Part shown: positions 34,135-42,141 of the stretch, piece after piece
How the letters are laid out: each line of letters starts with the position of its first letter
How positions within the stretch are numbered: the stretch's first letter is position 1
Source of the DNA: Dokdonella_A sp963775445
Lineage (GTDB): Bacteria > Pseudomonadota > Gammaproteobacteria > Xanthomonadales > Rhodanobacteraceae
Reading direction: 5' to 3'
Length of the DNA: 64,000 nt
Assembly (NCBI GenBank): GCA_963775445.1
Contig: CAVZIT010000004.1
Location: 434,001 to 498,000 of the forward strand
Notes under the pieces: generated by a model
Seen by the model: the letters and a program-made list of their open reading frames with translations, nothing else
The model's database searches: none
What the model was told of the DNA's origin: nothing
Translations under genes and position numbers: made by a program

Positions 34135-35478
34135 TCAGGGCGAGCTGTCAAATCCGTTCGCAAAAATCGTGTCGTCGATGGACGGCGCATAGAAGTACGC
34201 CGCGCCCTGGCTCGCGCGGCCATCGATTCCGGCGTCGAATGCGCCGATCAGTGCGCTATCACCGGACAGCGCGACGGCGTTGCCAAAATGATCGCCCGTC
34301 GCGCCGTCGCTGGCCGTGACTTCGGTGCTTTCGGTCCAATGGCCGGTGTCCTCGGTGAACGCATAGGCCGCGCCGCGCTGGCCATTGGCGAAATAGGCAC
34401 CGACCAGTGCGGTGGATCCGCCCAGTGCAACCGACAGGCCGAAACGATCGCCATCCGCTCCTTCCGCTGCGGTGAGCTTTTGGGCCTGGGACCAGGTTCC
34501 TCCCGTGTCCGTGAACACGTATGCCGCGCCTTGATGCGCACTGCCTCCGACATTCTGGTAGTACGCGCCGACCAGTGCATTGGGGCCGCTCAAGGCGACC
34601 GAGATGCCGAAGAACTCAAACGTGGTGCCATCATCCGGGACGAGTTCAGCGGTCTGCGTCCAGGTTCCACTGGTTCCATCGAATATGTAGGCGGCGCCGA
34701 AATATGAGTTGACGCCTTGCGCGCCCACGATGGCAGTGGTGCCGTCGAGCGCGACCGAATAGCCGAAGTCGGCAAACGCGGTGCCGTCGTCGGCGGTCAG
34801 CGTCGGGCCCTGGCTCCACATCCCGCCTGAATCGGCAAAGATATACGCCTTGCCCTGCAAAGCGTTTTGACCCACCGGCGCTACCGGTGCGGAAATCAAC
34901 GCGTTCGAACCGCTGACCGAAAGCGACCAGCCGAAGTTGTTGTTCGAATCGCCATCTTCGTTCGTCAGCTTCTGGGTCTGGATCCAGACGCCACCTGACT
35001 GGTTGAAGACATAAGCCGCGCCCTGGCCGCCATTGGCGCCGATCGTGGCGTATGGCGCGCCGACCAGGATCGTGTCGCCCGAAATGGAAACCGAAAAGCC
35101 GAATGCATCGCCGACCGTCCCATCATCCGCCACAAGCTTTTGCGTTTGGTTCCAGGTGCGATCCGATTCGGTGAATACATAAACGCTGCCTTGTCCCGGC
35201 TGACCATTCACAGCGGCGTTCGACGCTCCGACAACGGCAGTAGTGCCTTCGATCGCGACCGAATAGCTGAAGTTGTCTCCTGTCGCGCCATCGCTCGCCG
35301 CGACTTTTTGTTCGAGCCATTGCTCCAACGGCGTAACACCGCTCGCTGGCGCATCCCGGGAACCGGTTCGTGACGCATGGAGATCCGCATGCACAGGCCC
35401 CGACGTGCACAGCAGCGCTGTCGCAACCGCCCTCATCCACGCGGCCGTGTGCGGAGTTGAGAAACGTGCTGTGATCAT
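34135..35478 (-). CDS. Secreted FG-GAP repeat protein with C-terminal FANGFD motif
   Basis: 447 residues. After a signal region ending SGPVHA come seven FG-GAP repeats such as DAFGFSVSISGDTILVGAPY, ADFGYSVALDGTTAIVGA and DHFGNAVALSGDSALIGAF, each followed by a GxAYVF strand. Seven repeats make a closed integrin-alpha-like propeller. The C-terminus reads DTIFANGFDSSP, a variant of the F-x-(D/N)-G-F ending seen at 2147, 2204 and 5084. No calcium-site DxDxDG loops are obvious. A surface or exported role is inferred. Confidence 0.87.
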   Translation of the reverse strand: MITARFSTPHTAAWMRAVATALLCTSGPVHADLHASRTGSRDAPASGVTPLEQWLEQKVAASDGATGDNFSYSVAIEGTTAVVGASNAAVNGQPGQGSVYVFTESDRTWNQTQKLVADDGTVGDAFGFSVSISGDTILVGAPYATIGANGGQGAAYVFNQSGGVWIQTQKLTNEDGDSNNNFGWSLSVSGSNALISAPVAPVGQNALQGKAYIFADSGGMWSQGPTLTADDGTAFADFGYSVALDGTTAIVGAQGVNSYFGAAYIFDGTSGTWTQTAELVPDDGTTFEFFGISVALSGPNALVGAYYQNVGGSAHQGAAYVFTDTGGTWSQAQKLTAAEGADGDRFGLSVALGGSTALVGAYFANGQRGAAYAFTEDTGHWTESTEVTASDGATGDHFGNAVALSGDSALIGAFDAGIDGRASQGAAYFYAPSIDDTIFANGFDSSP

Positions 35479-35814
35479 GACGCGATCTCATTCGTTGCTG
35501 ACCCGACGAGCTACAAGCCTGCACGTTCGGAAATTGTCTCGCAACCTCCGCGCTGCATCGAATCAGCGTGCGACTGTTCGTCGAGGCGGCGATTTGGACG
35601 ACGATCGGCGAAATTTTTGGCGCGCAGGGAGCGCCCCACTCAATTCGACGACCTCGGAGCGCGATGCTCGTATTCGCCGATTTGGCTGTCTGTGGAGTCG
35701 TCATCGCCGCAGATATCTGCGACCATTCCGCTTGCTGGTCAAGCTCTTTCCACCCACTGGCACCATACTTGCTAATTGCCGAGCCAAATCTGCCCAGGGG
35801 GCAAGCGTTTATCA
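35479..35814. other. Intergenic region, nothing recognised
   Basis: A 336-nt gap between divergent genes. Open frames run through it but none has family features, a ribosome site or a plausible start. It should contain promoters for both neighbours; none stood out by eye. Confidence 0.4.
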
Positions 35815-36972
35815 ATGGCCCGATCGACCAATCGACGTACGACTCAATCTGCAGTTGCCAACGCGCTCGCCGAGTTCGCGACTCCGGAAGCCGAGGCCCT
35901 GCGCGAGCGTGTGATCGATTATGTGTACCCGGTTTGCCGGCTCGTGTTCGCGTTCCTGCCATTGGCGTACCTGGTGTTCCAGGCAGGGGACATCATCCTC
36001 CACCCTGGCACTCGTCCCGATTCGATCGCTCCGCGCATCCTAATCGGCATTGTGCTGGTCCTGCTCGCGATCTTCGTGCGCCAGCCAGCGGGGCGCCGGC
36101 AATTGCCGATCATATGGGTGCTGTACGTGCTCGCGATCCAGCTTGGCACCACAGTCAGCGCTCTCGGTTCGTCGCAAGGTATCGATTGGGCGCTGCCGGC
36201 GTACGTGCTCGCGCCGGTTGTGTGCGCGCCGTTCTGGCCGACACGTCCCAGTTTCGTCATCGCGGCTGCGCTGACGGTTCTTGCTCCGGGGACTGCGCTG
36301 CTGCTGGGCCACGCATCTCTCGTGCAGACCCTGCATTATGCTATCTACCTGTTCATCGCGTTGACCATCGCGCTTATTCTCGCCACGGCAATGGTGCGCA
36401 TCCACGCGCGCGGTTACGCACTCGATCAACGTCTGCGCGCAGCGGCATTCTTCGATCATCTGACCGGTGTGCTGTCGCGCCATCGCTTTTTTGAACTCGG
36501 CACGCCGGCGGTCGAACGCGCCCACCTGACGAGAACCATTCTGTCGGCGCTGTACATCGACGTCGACCACTTCAAGCCCCTCAACGACGATCTCGGGCAT
36601 GAGGCCGGCGACGAGGCGCTCGGTCTGATCGCCGCTGCGTTGTCGACGGAGCTGCGTGCCGGCGATCTGCTGGGGCGTGTAGGCGGCGAGGAATTCGTGG
36701 TGTTGTTGCCGGCAGTATCGGTCGGGGCGGCATTGATGGCGGCAGAACGTCTGCGCTATGTGGTTGGCCAGATCGATTATCGGGAGAGGCCATTGTCGGT
36801 GAGCATCGGGGTTGCCGGACTCAAGGCCGGACAGGATCTCGATGCTCTGCTGCGCGAAGCTGACAGGGCGTTGCGCCAAGCCAAACTGGCCGGACGCAAT
36901 CGAGTCGAACAATCGACCAGCGGCGATCCCGGTTCCTCGTTGCTCGAATGGCGCGGTCGCAATCGGCCCTGA
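35815..36972 (+). CDS. Membrane diguanylate cyclase (GGDEF)
   Basis: 385 residues. An N-terminal half with about six membrane helices is followed by a GGDEF domain: FDHLTGVLSRHRFFELG, LYIDVDHFKPLND with the metal Asp, and the active-site GGEEF. An RxxD inhibitory site (RAGD) lies five residues before GGEEF, so product feedback by c-di-GMP is likely. It should make c-di-GMP in response to a membrane signal. The ATG at 35815 is preferred over one 13 codons earlier because a GGGGG stretch lies in front. Confidence 0.88.
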   Translation: MARSTNRRTTQSAVANALAEFATPEAEALRERVIDYVYPVCRLVFAFLPLAYLVFQAGDIILHPGTRPDSIAPRILIGIVLVLLAIFVRQPAGRRQLPIIWVLYVLAIQLGTTVSALGSSQGIDWALPAYVLAPVVCAPFWPTRPSFVIAAALTVLAPGTALLLGHASLVQTLHYAIYLFIALTIALILATAMVRIHARGYALDQRLRAAAFFDHLTGVLSRHRFFELGTPAVERAHLTRTILSALYIDVDHFKPLNDDLGHEAGDEALGLIAAALSTELRAGDLLGRVGGEEFVVLLPAVSVGAALMAAERLRYVVGQIDYRERPLSVSIGVAGLKAGQDLDALLREADRALRQAKLAGRNRVEQSTSGDPGSSLLEWRGRNRP

Positions 36973-37045
36973 TGCCAACTGCGCCACGTTATCGCGTTAC
37001 AATTCCCTCCCAGATGCCAGTCGGGCGCTGGCCACGGGAAGGGAT

Positions 37046-37615
37046 ATGCCCCGTCTTTTTGCGGATATCTTCGGTCGCAGCAAACGCGATCGTCGGTTGC
37101 GCCGTGCGTCGGATCGCGATGGAGATGCCAGTCAGTCGTGGGCCCGCTTCCGACCGCGGTTGGTGGACGAGCTTTCAGGGGAAAACCTTGCAGCCTGCGC
37201 AGAGATGCGCGCCGTGCTCGATGCGTGTCGCGCACACGATGAAGAAGCGCAGATCGTCAATCTGCGCAAGTTCGCTGTCGCCTTCCGGCGCATCGGTCTC
37301 GCCAAAAGCGTGTTTTTCTATCCGTATCTGCGCTGGGCGCTGGAGAACGATCAGGTAGCGACTACGCAGTTCAAGTCGATGCATGCCGAAGTCGATCGTC
37401 ATGCGCTGTGTATCGAGGCCATCCTGAGCGAATATCTCGGTGGCCCCTGGGACCGCGACCAGCGCCGCCGCTTTGTCAGCGAAGTGGTACGTATCGCGAA
37501 CTTTTTCAGCAAGGCGCTGCGAGTCGAGGAGTCGCTTCTGTATCCGCTTTACCTGCCGCCCGGGCAGTACCGCTACGTGGGCGCCAATGCATCGGCCCCC
37601 GAAGAGAGCGACTGA
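37046..37615 (+). CDS. Hemerythrin-like four-helix protein, iron ligands mostly lost
   Basis: 189 residues with a good ribosome site (GGGAAGGG). The helical pattern LAKSVFFYPYLRWAL, MHAEVDRHALCIEAIL, FFSKALRVEESLLYPLY follows the HHE/hemerythrin layout (H-x3-E-x-x-L-(F/Y)-P in helices 1 and 4, H-x-E in helix 2). However, the histidines of helices 1 and 4 are replaced. It may therefore be a degenerate relative that no longer binds a di-iron centre. It lies 74 nt after the GGDEF gene on the same strand. The family call is tentative. Confidence 0.4.
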   Translation: MPRLFADIFGRSKRDRRLRRASDRDGDASQSWARFRPRLVDELSGENLAACAEMRAVLDACRAHDEEAQIVNLRKFAVAFRRIGLAKSVFFYPYLRWALENDQVATTQFKSMHAEVDRHALCIEAILSEYLGGPWDRDQRRRFVSEVVRIANFFSKALRVEESLLYPLYLPPGQYRYVGANASAPEESD

Positions 37616-37636
37616 TTTCGTGCCCGGAAGATTGCC

Positions 37637-38164
37637 CTAGCGACAATCGTCAGCTCGCGCGGAATCGATCACGGCATACGGTTTGAAGGCGGGGAGTGCC
37701 GCGGCAAGCTTGTCCTGGGTGGCCTTGAGCGCCTTGAGGTCGGCACACAGACCCGCGACGGACGCCTCGACCTTTGCCGCCTGCGCCTCGACCGCCGGAC
37801 CGATGCGATCGGGATCGCCGTGCGCAAGGCCCGAGACCACGCCGCCGATCGCATGCAATGCCGTCTTTGCACCTGCCTTGCCAATGGCGAGACCGTCCCG
37901 CTGCAGCGCCTGCGCCTGCACGAAATAAAGGCTTAGTTGCGCACGTTGTGGTTCAGGCGTTGCAACGGGCGCGTCGCCGATCTGAAGTTGCCCCGCTGCG
38001 CTCACGGTCGCGTCGGGCGAACCCGATGCATGAATGGTCACTGCGGTGTCATGCACGGTGAGAAGACCAAATACGGAATCTCCGGAATCGTTGCGTCCAC
38101 AGCCTGCGCAAAACAAGGTGACTGATGCCAGGAACGGCATGACAAGCAATCGGAGTCGTGTCAT
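37637..38164 (-). CDS. Putative lipoprotein, DUF2884-like
   Basis: 175 residues. The N-terminus MTRLRLLVMPFLASVTLFCAGC looks like a type II signal with the lipid-bearing cysteine at 22, although the -3 position is Cys rather than Leu/Val. The rest (VTIHASGSPDATVSAAGQLQIG, QALQRDGLAIGKAGAKTALHAIGGV, LKATQDKLAAALPAFKPYAVI) resembles DUF2884/YggN proteins of Xanthomonadales. Role unknown. Periplasmic anchoring is inferred from the signal. Confidence 0.6.
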   Translation of the reverse strand: MTRLRLLVMPFLASVTLFCAGCGRNDSGDSVFGLLTVHDTAVTIHASGSPDATVSAAGQLQIGDAPVATPEPQRAQLSLYFVQAQALQRDGLAIGKAGAKTALHAIGGVVSGLAHGDPDRIGPAVEAQAAKVEASVAGLCADLKALKATQDKLAAALPAFKPYAVIDSARADDCR

Positions 38165-38261
38165 CGCGAGGATCGCCCCTACGTGTCGGTGCTTATCGAC
38201 GCTACGCCGTTGCGCTGGTCGAGCGCAGTGTCGGAAGTAACAGCCCAGGCGCGATAGAAGA

Positions 38262-40094
38262 TCAATGAGGCGACGCTTTGGCTGCAGACGGCGCTATTGG
38301 AAATTCAGCATGAGTGAACAGCTGACCCCTTTGGCGCAACTGCATGACTGCGGCGACGCCGGCATCATCCGCCAAGGCAAAATCCGGCCCGACCTTGGTC
38401 TGCTTGCGGATCGCCTCGGTCAGTTCAAAGTAGCGATCGTGAATCCCGGCCTCGGCGAGCACCTGGCCGGCCAGAAAAAATGCGGCGCTGTTCTCAGGCC
38501 GATCCTTCAGTGACGCACTATCGATCAGCAGATACGGCACCGGTTGCGCCGTGGCCACTCGTCCGTTGTCGAATCCTGCCTTGTCGTAGACTTCAGTGAG
38601 CCCCGGCAGATGATCGCCGTAGAACACCAGCAGTGTGCGCCGCTTGCGCGCCATGAGCGCATCGGCCAGACGGCCAAGCGCATGGTCGGCGTCGGCCAGG
38701 TGGTACAAATAATCCTGCATCTCGCGGTGCGCGCCTGAGGACAGGCCGCGCGTAACGGGCTCGGCGTCGCGTCGCACCTTGTCGATGCCGGGGCTGGCAT
38801 TGTACGGCCCATGGGCTTCCATGCTGATCGCGAACTCGAACTGTGGCGGCCCGTTGTCGGCCAGGCGCGCGAGCATGTGATCCACCAGGCTCGCATCGCT
38901 GACGTAATAGCCGCTGCGGCGAACCGGTTTGAATGCCTTGATGCTGTCGAATGCGGCGAAATCCATTGCACGAAATGCGCTTTCACGATTCCAGAATGAA
39001 GGATCGTTCGGATGGATCGCCAGTGTCCGGTAACCATGCTGCGCCAGAGTGCGCACCAGACTCGGCAGTGCTTTGCGGGTCAGTCCGAAGTACGGATACT
39101 GCACGTCGGGAAAGTAGCGCAGGGCGATGCCGGTGAGGATTTCGAATTCAGTGCGAATCGTTCCGCCGCCGTAGGTCGGCACCCACAGGTCGCCATGTTC
39201 GGCGTGTGCAGCAAGGCGACGGTAATTCGGGATCACCTGATCCGGCGAAATGCCGCGCAGGCGGGCCGGATCGAAAAACGATTCGCTCTGCAGCACCACA
39301 ATATCGGGGCGCGCTGTCGTGTCGCTGCTCTCAGGGGAAATCGGCGCTGCAGTGGGTTGTATTGGATATCGCGCAATCAAGGTCTCGGCTGCGCTTCGAT
39401 CGGGCGGTGCCGGGGCGGTGGAGAATTCCCAGTGATAGCGCAGCAGGCTCGCCACCAATCCGCCATGGCTCGCACTGTGGACCGGGGACCATGGTTGAAA
39501 ATCCAGAGTCGCTCTCGAATACAGCGAGGGCCACGGCGTTGTTCCGTGCACCAGGGTGGCAAATAGCAACACAGCTGCCACCGCGAGACTGACTCGAAGC
39601 CATGCACGCATCGCAAATCGGCGCGGCTCGAAGACCATCAACCCGGTCGTCATGGCGATCAGGAGCCAGCGCACCGCGGTGGCGCCGTCCCGAGGCAGGT
39701 AGCGCGCAAAGAGTTCCCCGCCCGCGCCGAGTTGGCCGAGCATCTGGAAATCGGCCGGTAGCAGGGGAGTGGCGAGCTGGGCGAACTTCAAGCTGCTTAC
39801 CGCGTACAGCAGCGCAAGGACCAGCATGCTGATCCAGATCGATGTCAACGGTCGTCGGGTCAACGCGAGAAGCAAAATGCTCAACAGCAGCGCGGGCACC
39901 GCGTTCAACAACAGCAGTGTCCAGTCGGCGCCGTTGGTGAATGTGTGCAGCAAGGGCGCATCGAGTTCGCTCACGGCGTAGGCAAGTACGACAAGAGTAA
40001 CCACCGCAAACAACACGACGAACACACTGGCGCGCGCGGATGTTGTCGTTGCGCCGGTGCCTGCGGGCTGCGCGGGAATGGATCGGATAGTCAC
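38262..40094 (-). CDS. LTA-synthase-like sulfatase-family enzyme (downstream copy)
   Basis: 610 residues. Five N-terminal membrane helices precede a periplasmic alkaline-phosphatase-fold domain. The metal glutamate is in VVLQSESFFDP, the nucleophile threonine in YGGGTIRTEFEILTG, and the late metal ligands in FYGDHLPG. The family moves phosphoglycerol or phosphoethanolamine from phospholipids to glycans, as in OpgB and LtaS. A Gram-negative role in periplasmic glucan or polysaccharide decoration is inferred. GTG start at 40094, 3 nt after its paralog, so the two form an operon. Confidence 0.86.
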   Translation of the reverse strand: MTIRSIPAQPAGTGATTTSARASVFVVLFAVVTLVVLAYAVSELDAPLLHTFTNGADWTLLLLNAVPALLLSILLLALTRRPLTSIWISMLVLALLYAVSSLKFAQLATPLLPADFQMLGQLGAGGELFARYLPRDGATAVRWLLIAMTTGLMVFEPRRFAMRAWLRVSLAVAAVLLFATLVHGTTPWPSLYSRATLDFQPWSPVHSASHGGLVASLLRYHWEFSTAPAPPDRSAAETLIARYPIQPTAAPISPESSDTTARPDIVVLQSESFFDPARLRGISPDQVIPNYRRLAAHAEHGDLWVPTYGGGTIRTEFEILTGIALRYFPDVQYPYFGLTRKALPSLVRTLAQHGYRTLAIHPNDPSFWNRESAFRAMDFAAFDSIKAFKPVRRSGYYVSDASLVDHMLARLADNGPPQFEFAISMEAHGPYNASPGIDKVRRDAEPVTRGLSSGAHREMQDYLYHLADADHALGRLADALMARKRRTLLVFYGDHLPGLTEVYDKAGFDNGRVATAQPVPYLLIDSASLKDRPENSAAFFLAGQVLAEAGIHDRYFELTEAIRKQTKVGPDFALADDAGVAAVMQLRQRGQLFTHAEFPIAPSAAKASPH

Positions 40095-40097
40095 GCG

Positions 40098-41933
40098 TTA
40101 TCGATGCGGGGTTGCGGTGGAGGGGGCAAGCGTCTGATGGACGAAGGCATCGAGCTCGCCGCGCAGTTGCAGGCGCGCAAGCGCGTCGATACCCGCCTCG
40201 GTGTTCGCGTCAATCGGCTTTGCACCGAGATCCATTTCGGTACGAAGGGTGTCGATCACCGCAAAATAGGTAGCGTCGCCGATGCCGGCGGCGTCGAGCA
40301 GCAAGGTCGGCAACAGCCAGCTGCGGGTATCCAACGGGTGTCCTTGCGGATGCGCGTTGTCGAACAGCAACCACGGGACCGGCTGGCTGCGCGCATCTTG
40401 GCCGTCCTTGAATCCGAGCTGAAAGTAGACCGGCGCCAGCGAGGGCAGATGATCCCCATAGAACAGCAGCAACGTACGTCGCTTGCGCTGACGCAGCGCC
40501 GAAGCGAGCCGGCCGAGCTCGTGATCCGCATCGTCGAGCAGATAGAGATAATTGCCGAACCACAACCGTCCTCCCGCGTCGAGTTTTTGTGGCATCGGCA
40601 GCGCAGCAAGGCGCGCGGGATCGAGGCCAGGCCGCCAATCGAACGGTCCGTGATTTTCCATGCTGATCGCGAAGATGAATTGCGGCGAACTGTTGCCTTC
40701 CTTCGCACCGTGATCGAGCTCGGTCAGTATGCGGTCGGTCAGTGCCGCGTCGCCAATGAACAGGCCGACCACATCGTTTTGCGAAAATGCCGAGTCGTCG
40801 ATGAAACGATTGAATCCCAACGCCGGGAACGCGCGTCCGCGATTCCAGAACGCGGCCGAATTCGGATGGATGGCGCTATTGACGTATCCGTGCGTGGCGA
40901 GCACCCGCGCAAGCCCCGGCAGCCGGTTACGGCTGAGTTCGATCCACGGGTATTGCACGCCGCCGAGACTCACCAGTGGCGCGCCGGTCAGCACTTCGAA
41001 TTCGGTGCGGATGGTGCCCCCACCAAACGTCGGCACCTGCATGTTGCCGCTGGTCGAGTCGGCAGCAAGCTGGTGGAAGTTGCGTAGCCAGCGGCCTTCC
41101 GGGACGTCGCGCAGACGCGCCGGATCGAATAGCGATTCGCTCTGCAACACGACGATGTCGGGCAGATCGGACGCTGTCGTCGACGCGGCGAGACGTGTGC
41201 GCAAAGCGCCAGCGTGCGCCAGCAGCAAGCGCGCGGCAGCCTTGCGATCCGCGTGGGGAATGTCGCCACCGGCAAATTGCCACTGGTAAAGCAGCAAGGT
41301 GCCGATCAGGCCGACGTGGTTTGCGCTCTCCTTGAGTGCCCACGGATGGAAATCGAGCCGATCGGCGTCGTAGACGCTTGTCCAGGGCGGTAGCCCGACG
41401 ATCAGGGTCGTACCAAGGATGAGTGCGACCAGCGCGAGCAGCGCGCGGCGCCAACCACGCAAGAGGTTCAGACGCGGCTCCTTCAGCAGCGCGAGGGTGA
41501 ATATCGTTCCCACCCCGATTTCGAGCATTTGCAACCACGCAACGTGCAGGTACTCCCCCAGCAGGTGAACCGCCGGGCCGGCTTCGCCGAGCAGGCGCAG
41601 ATCGGCCGGCAGCAGGGGTGTGCCGAGATAATGAAGCTTTTGCGCATCGGCCAGGTACAGCCCCAGGACGACCAGCACACTGATCCAGATCGCGAGCACG
41701 ACGCGCCGGGTCCATGCCAGCATCAGCAGGAACAGGATCAGGCCAGGTAGCACATTGAGCGCGATCAGGCCGGCGATCGAGGCGTTCCATTGGGTGCTGC
41801 GCCAGGGCCACGCCGGATCGAGCCATGCGACGAGAAGCGAGAGCAAGATGATCGCCGCGCCGATGCCGACGCTGATGCGCACGGCATCGCGTCGCCACAC
41901 GCGGGCAGCGGGGGGGCTTGGTTTCGGGTTCAT
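40098..41933 (-). CDS. LTA-synthase-like sulfatase-family enzyme (upstream copy)
   Basis: 611 residues with the same plan as its neighbour: membrane helices, then VVLQSESLFDPARL, FGGGTIRTEFEVLTG, NRLPGLARVLATHGYVNSAIHPN and FYGDHLPSL. All catalytic residues are kept in both copies, so this is a functional duplication rather than a decaying one. The paralogs are well diverged, implying an old duplication and perhaps different substrates. It is the first gene of the pair and divergent from glnE. Confidence 0.86.
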   Translation of the reverse strand: MNPKPSPPAARVWRRDAVRISVGIGAAIILLSLLVAWLDPAWPWRSTQWNASIAGLIALNVLPGLILFLLMLAWTRRVVLAIWISVLVVLGLYLADAQKLHYLGTPLLPADLRLLGEAGPAVHLLGEYLHVAWLQMLEIGVGTIFTLALLKEPRLNLLRGWRRALLALVALILGTTLIVGLPPWTSVYDADRLDFHPWALKESANHVGLIGTLLLYQWQFAGGDIPHADRKAAARLLLAHAGALRTRLAASTTASDLPDIVVLQSESLFDPARLRDVPEGRWLRNFHQLAADSTSGNMQVPTFGGGTIRTEFEVLTGAPLVSLGGVQYPWIELSRNRLPGLARVLATHGYVNSAIHPNSAAFWNRGRAFPALGFNRFIDDSAFSQNDVVGLFIGDAALTDRILTELDHGAKEGNSSPQFIFAISMENHGPFDWRPGLDPARLAALPMPQKLDAGGRLWFGNYLYLLDDADHELGRLASALRQRKRRTLLLFYGDHLPSLAPVYFQLGFKDGQDARSQPVPWLLFDNAHPQGHPLDTRSWLLPTLLLDAAGIGDATYFAVIDTLRTEMDLGAKPIDANTEAGIDALARLQLRGELDAFVHQTLAPSTATPHR

Positions 41934-42141
41934 TGCAGAAGCAGAACGATATCAGAGGTCAGAGGACAGAGGACAGGGAAGGGACGCGCAAGATCAACTA
42001 AAAAATCCGCGCGGCTCTGCGATTGCATCCTCAGGCAGGGGACCGAAGTGCAGGTTTCGAAAGCCGCATGCCAACTGCAGGTGGGACGGCGCTCGCCGCA
42101 TTGCCTGGGCGAGTGTCGTGGCGATCTGGTGTAATCAACGC

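Noticed and set aside
41755..42141. N-terminal extension of glnE by 129 codons
   Set aside because: The extension overlaps the divergent LTA-synthase-like gene and resembles no GlnE; the ATG at 42142 gives the normal length.
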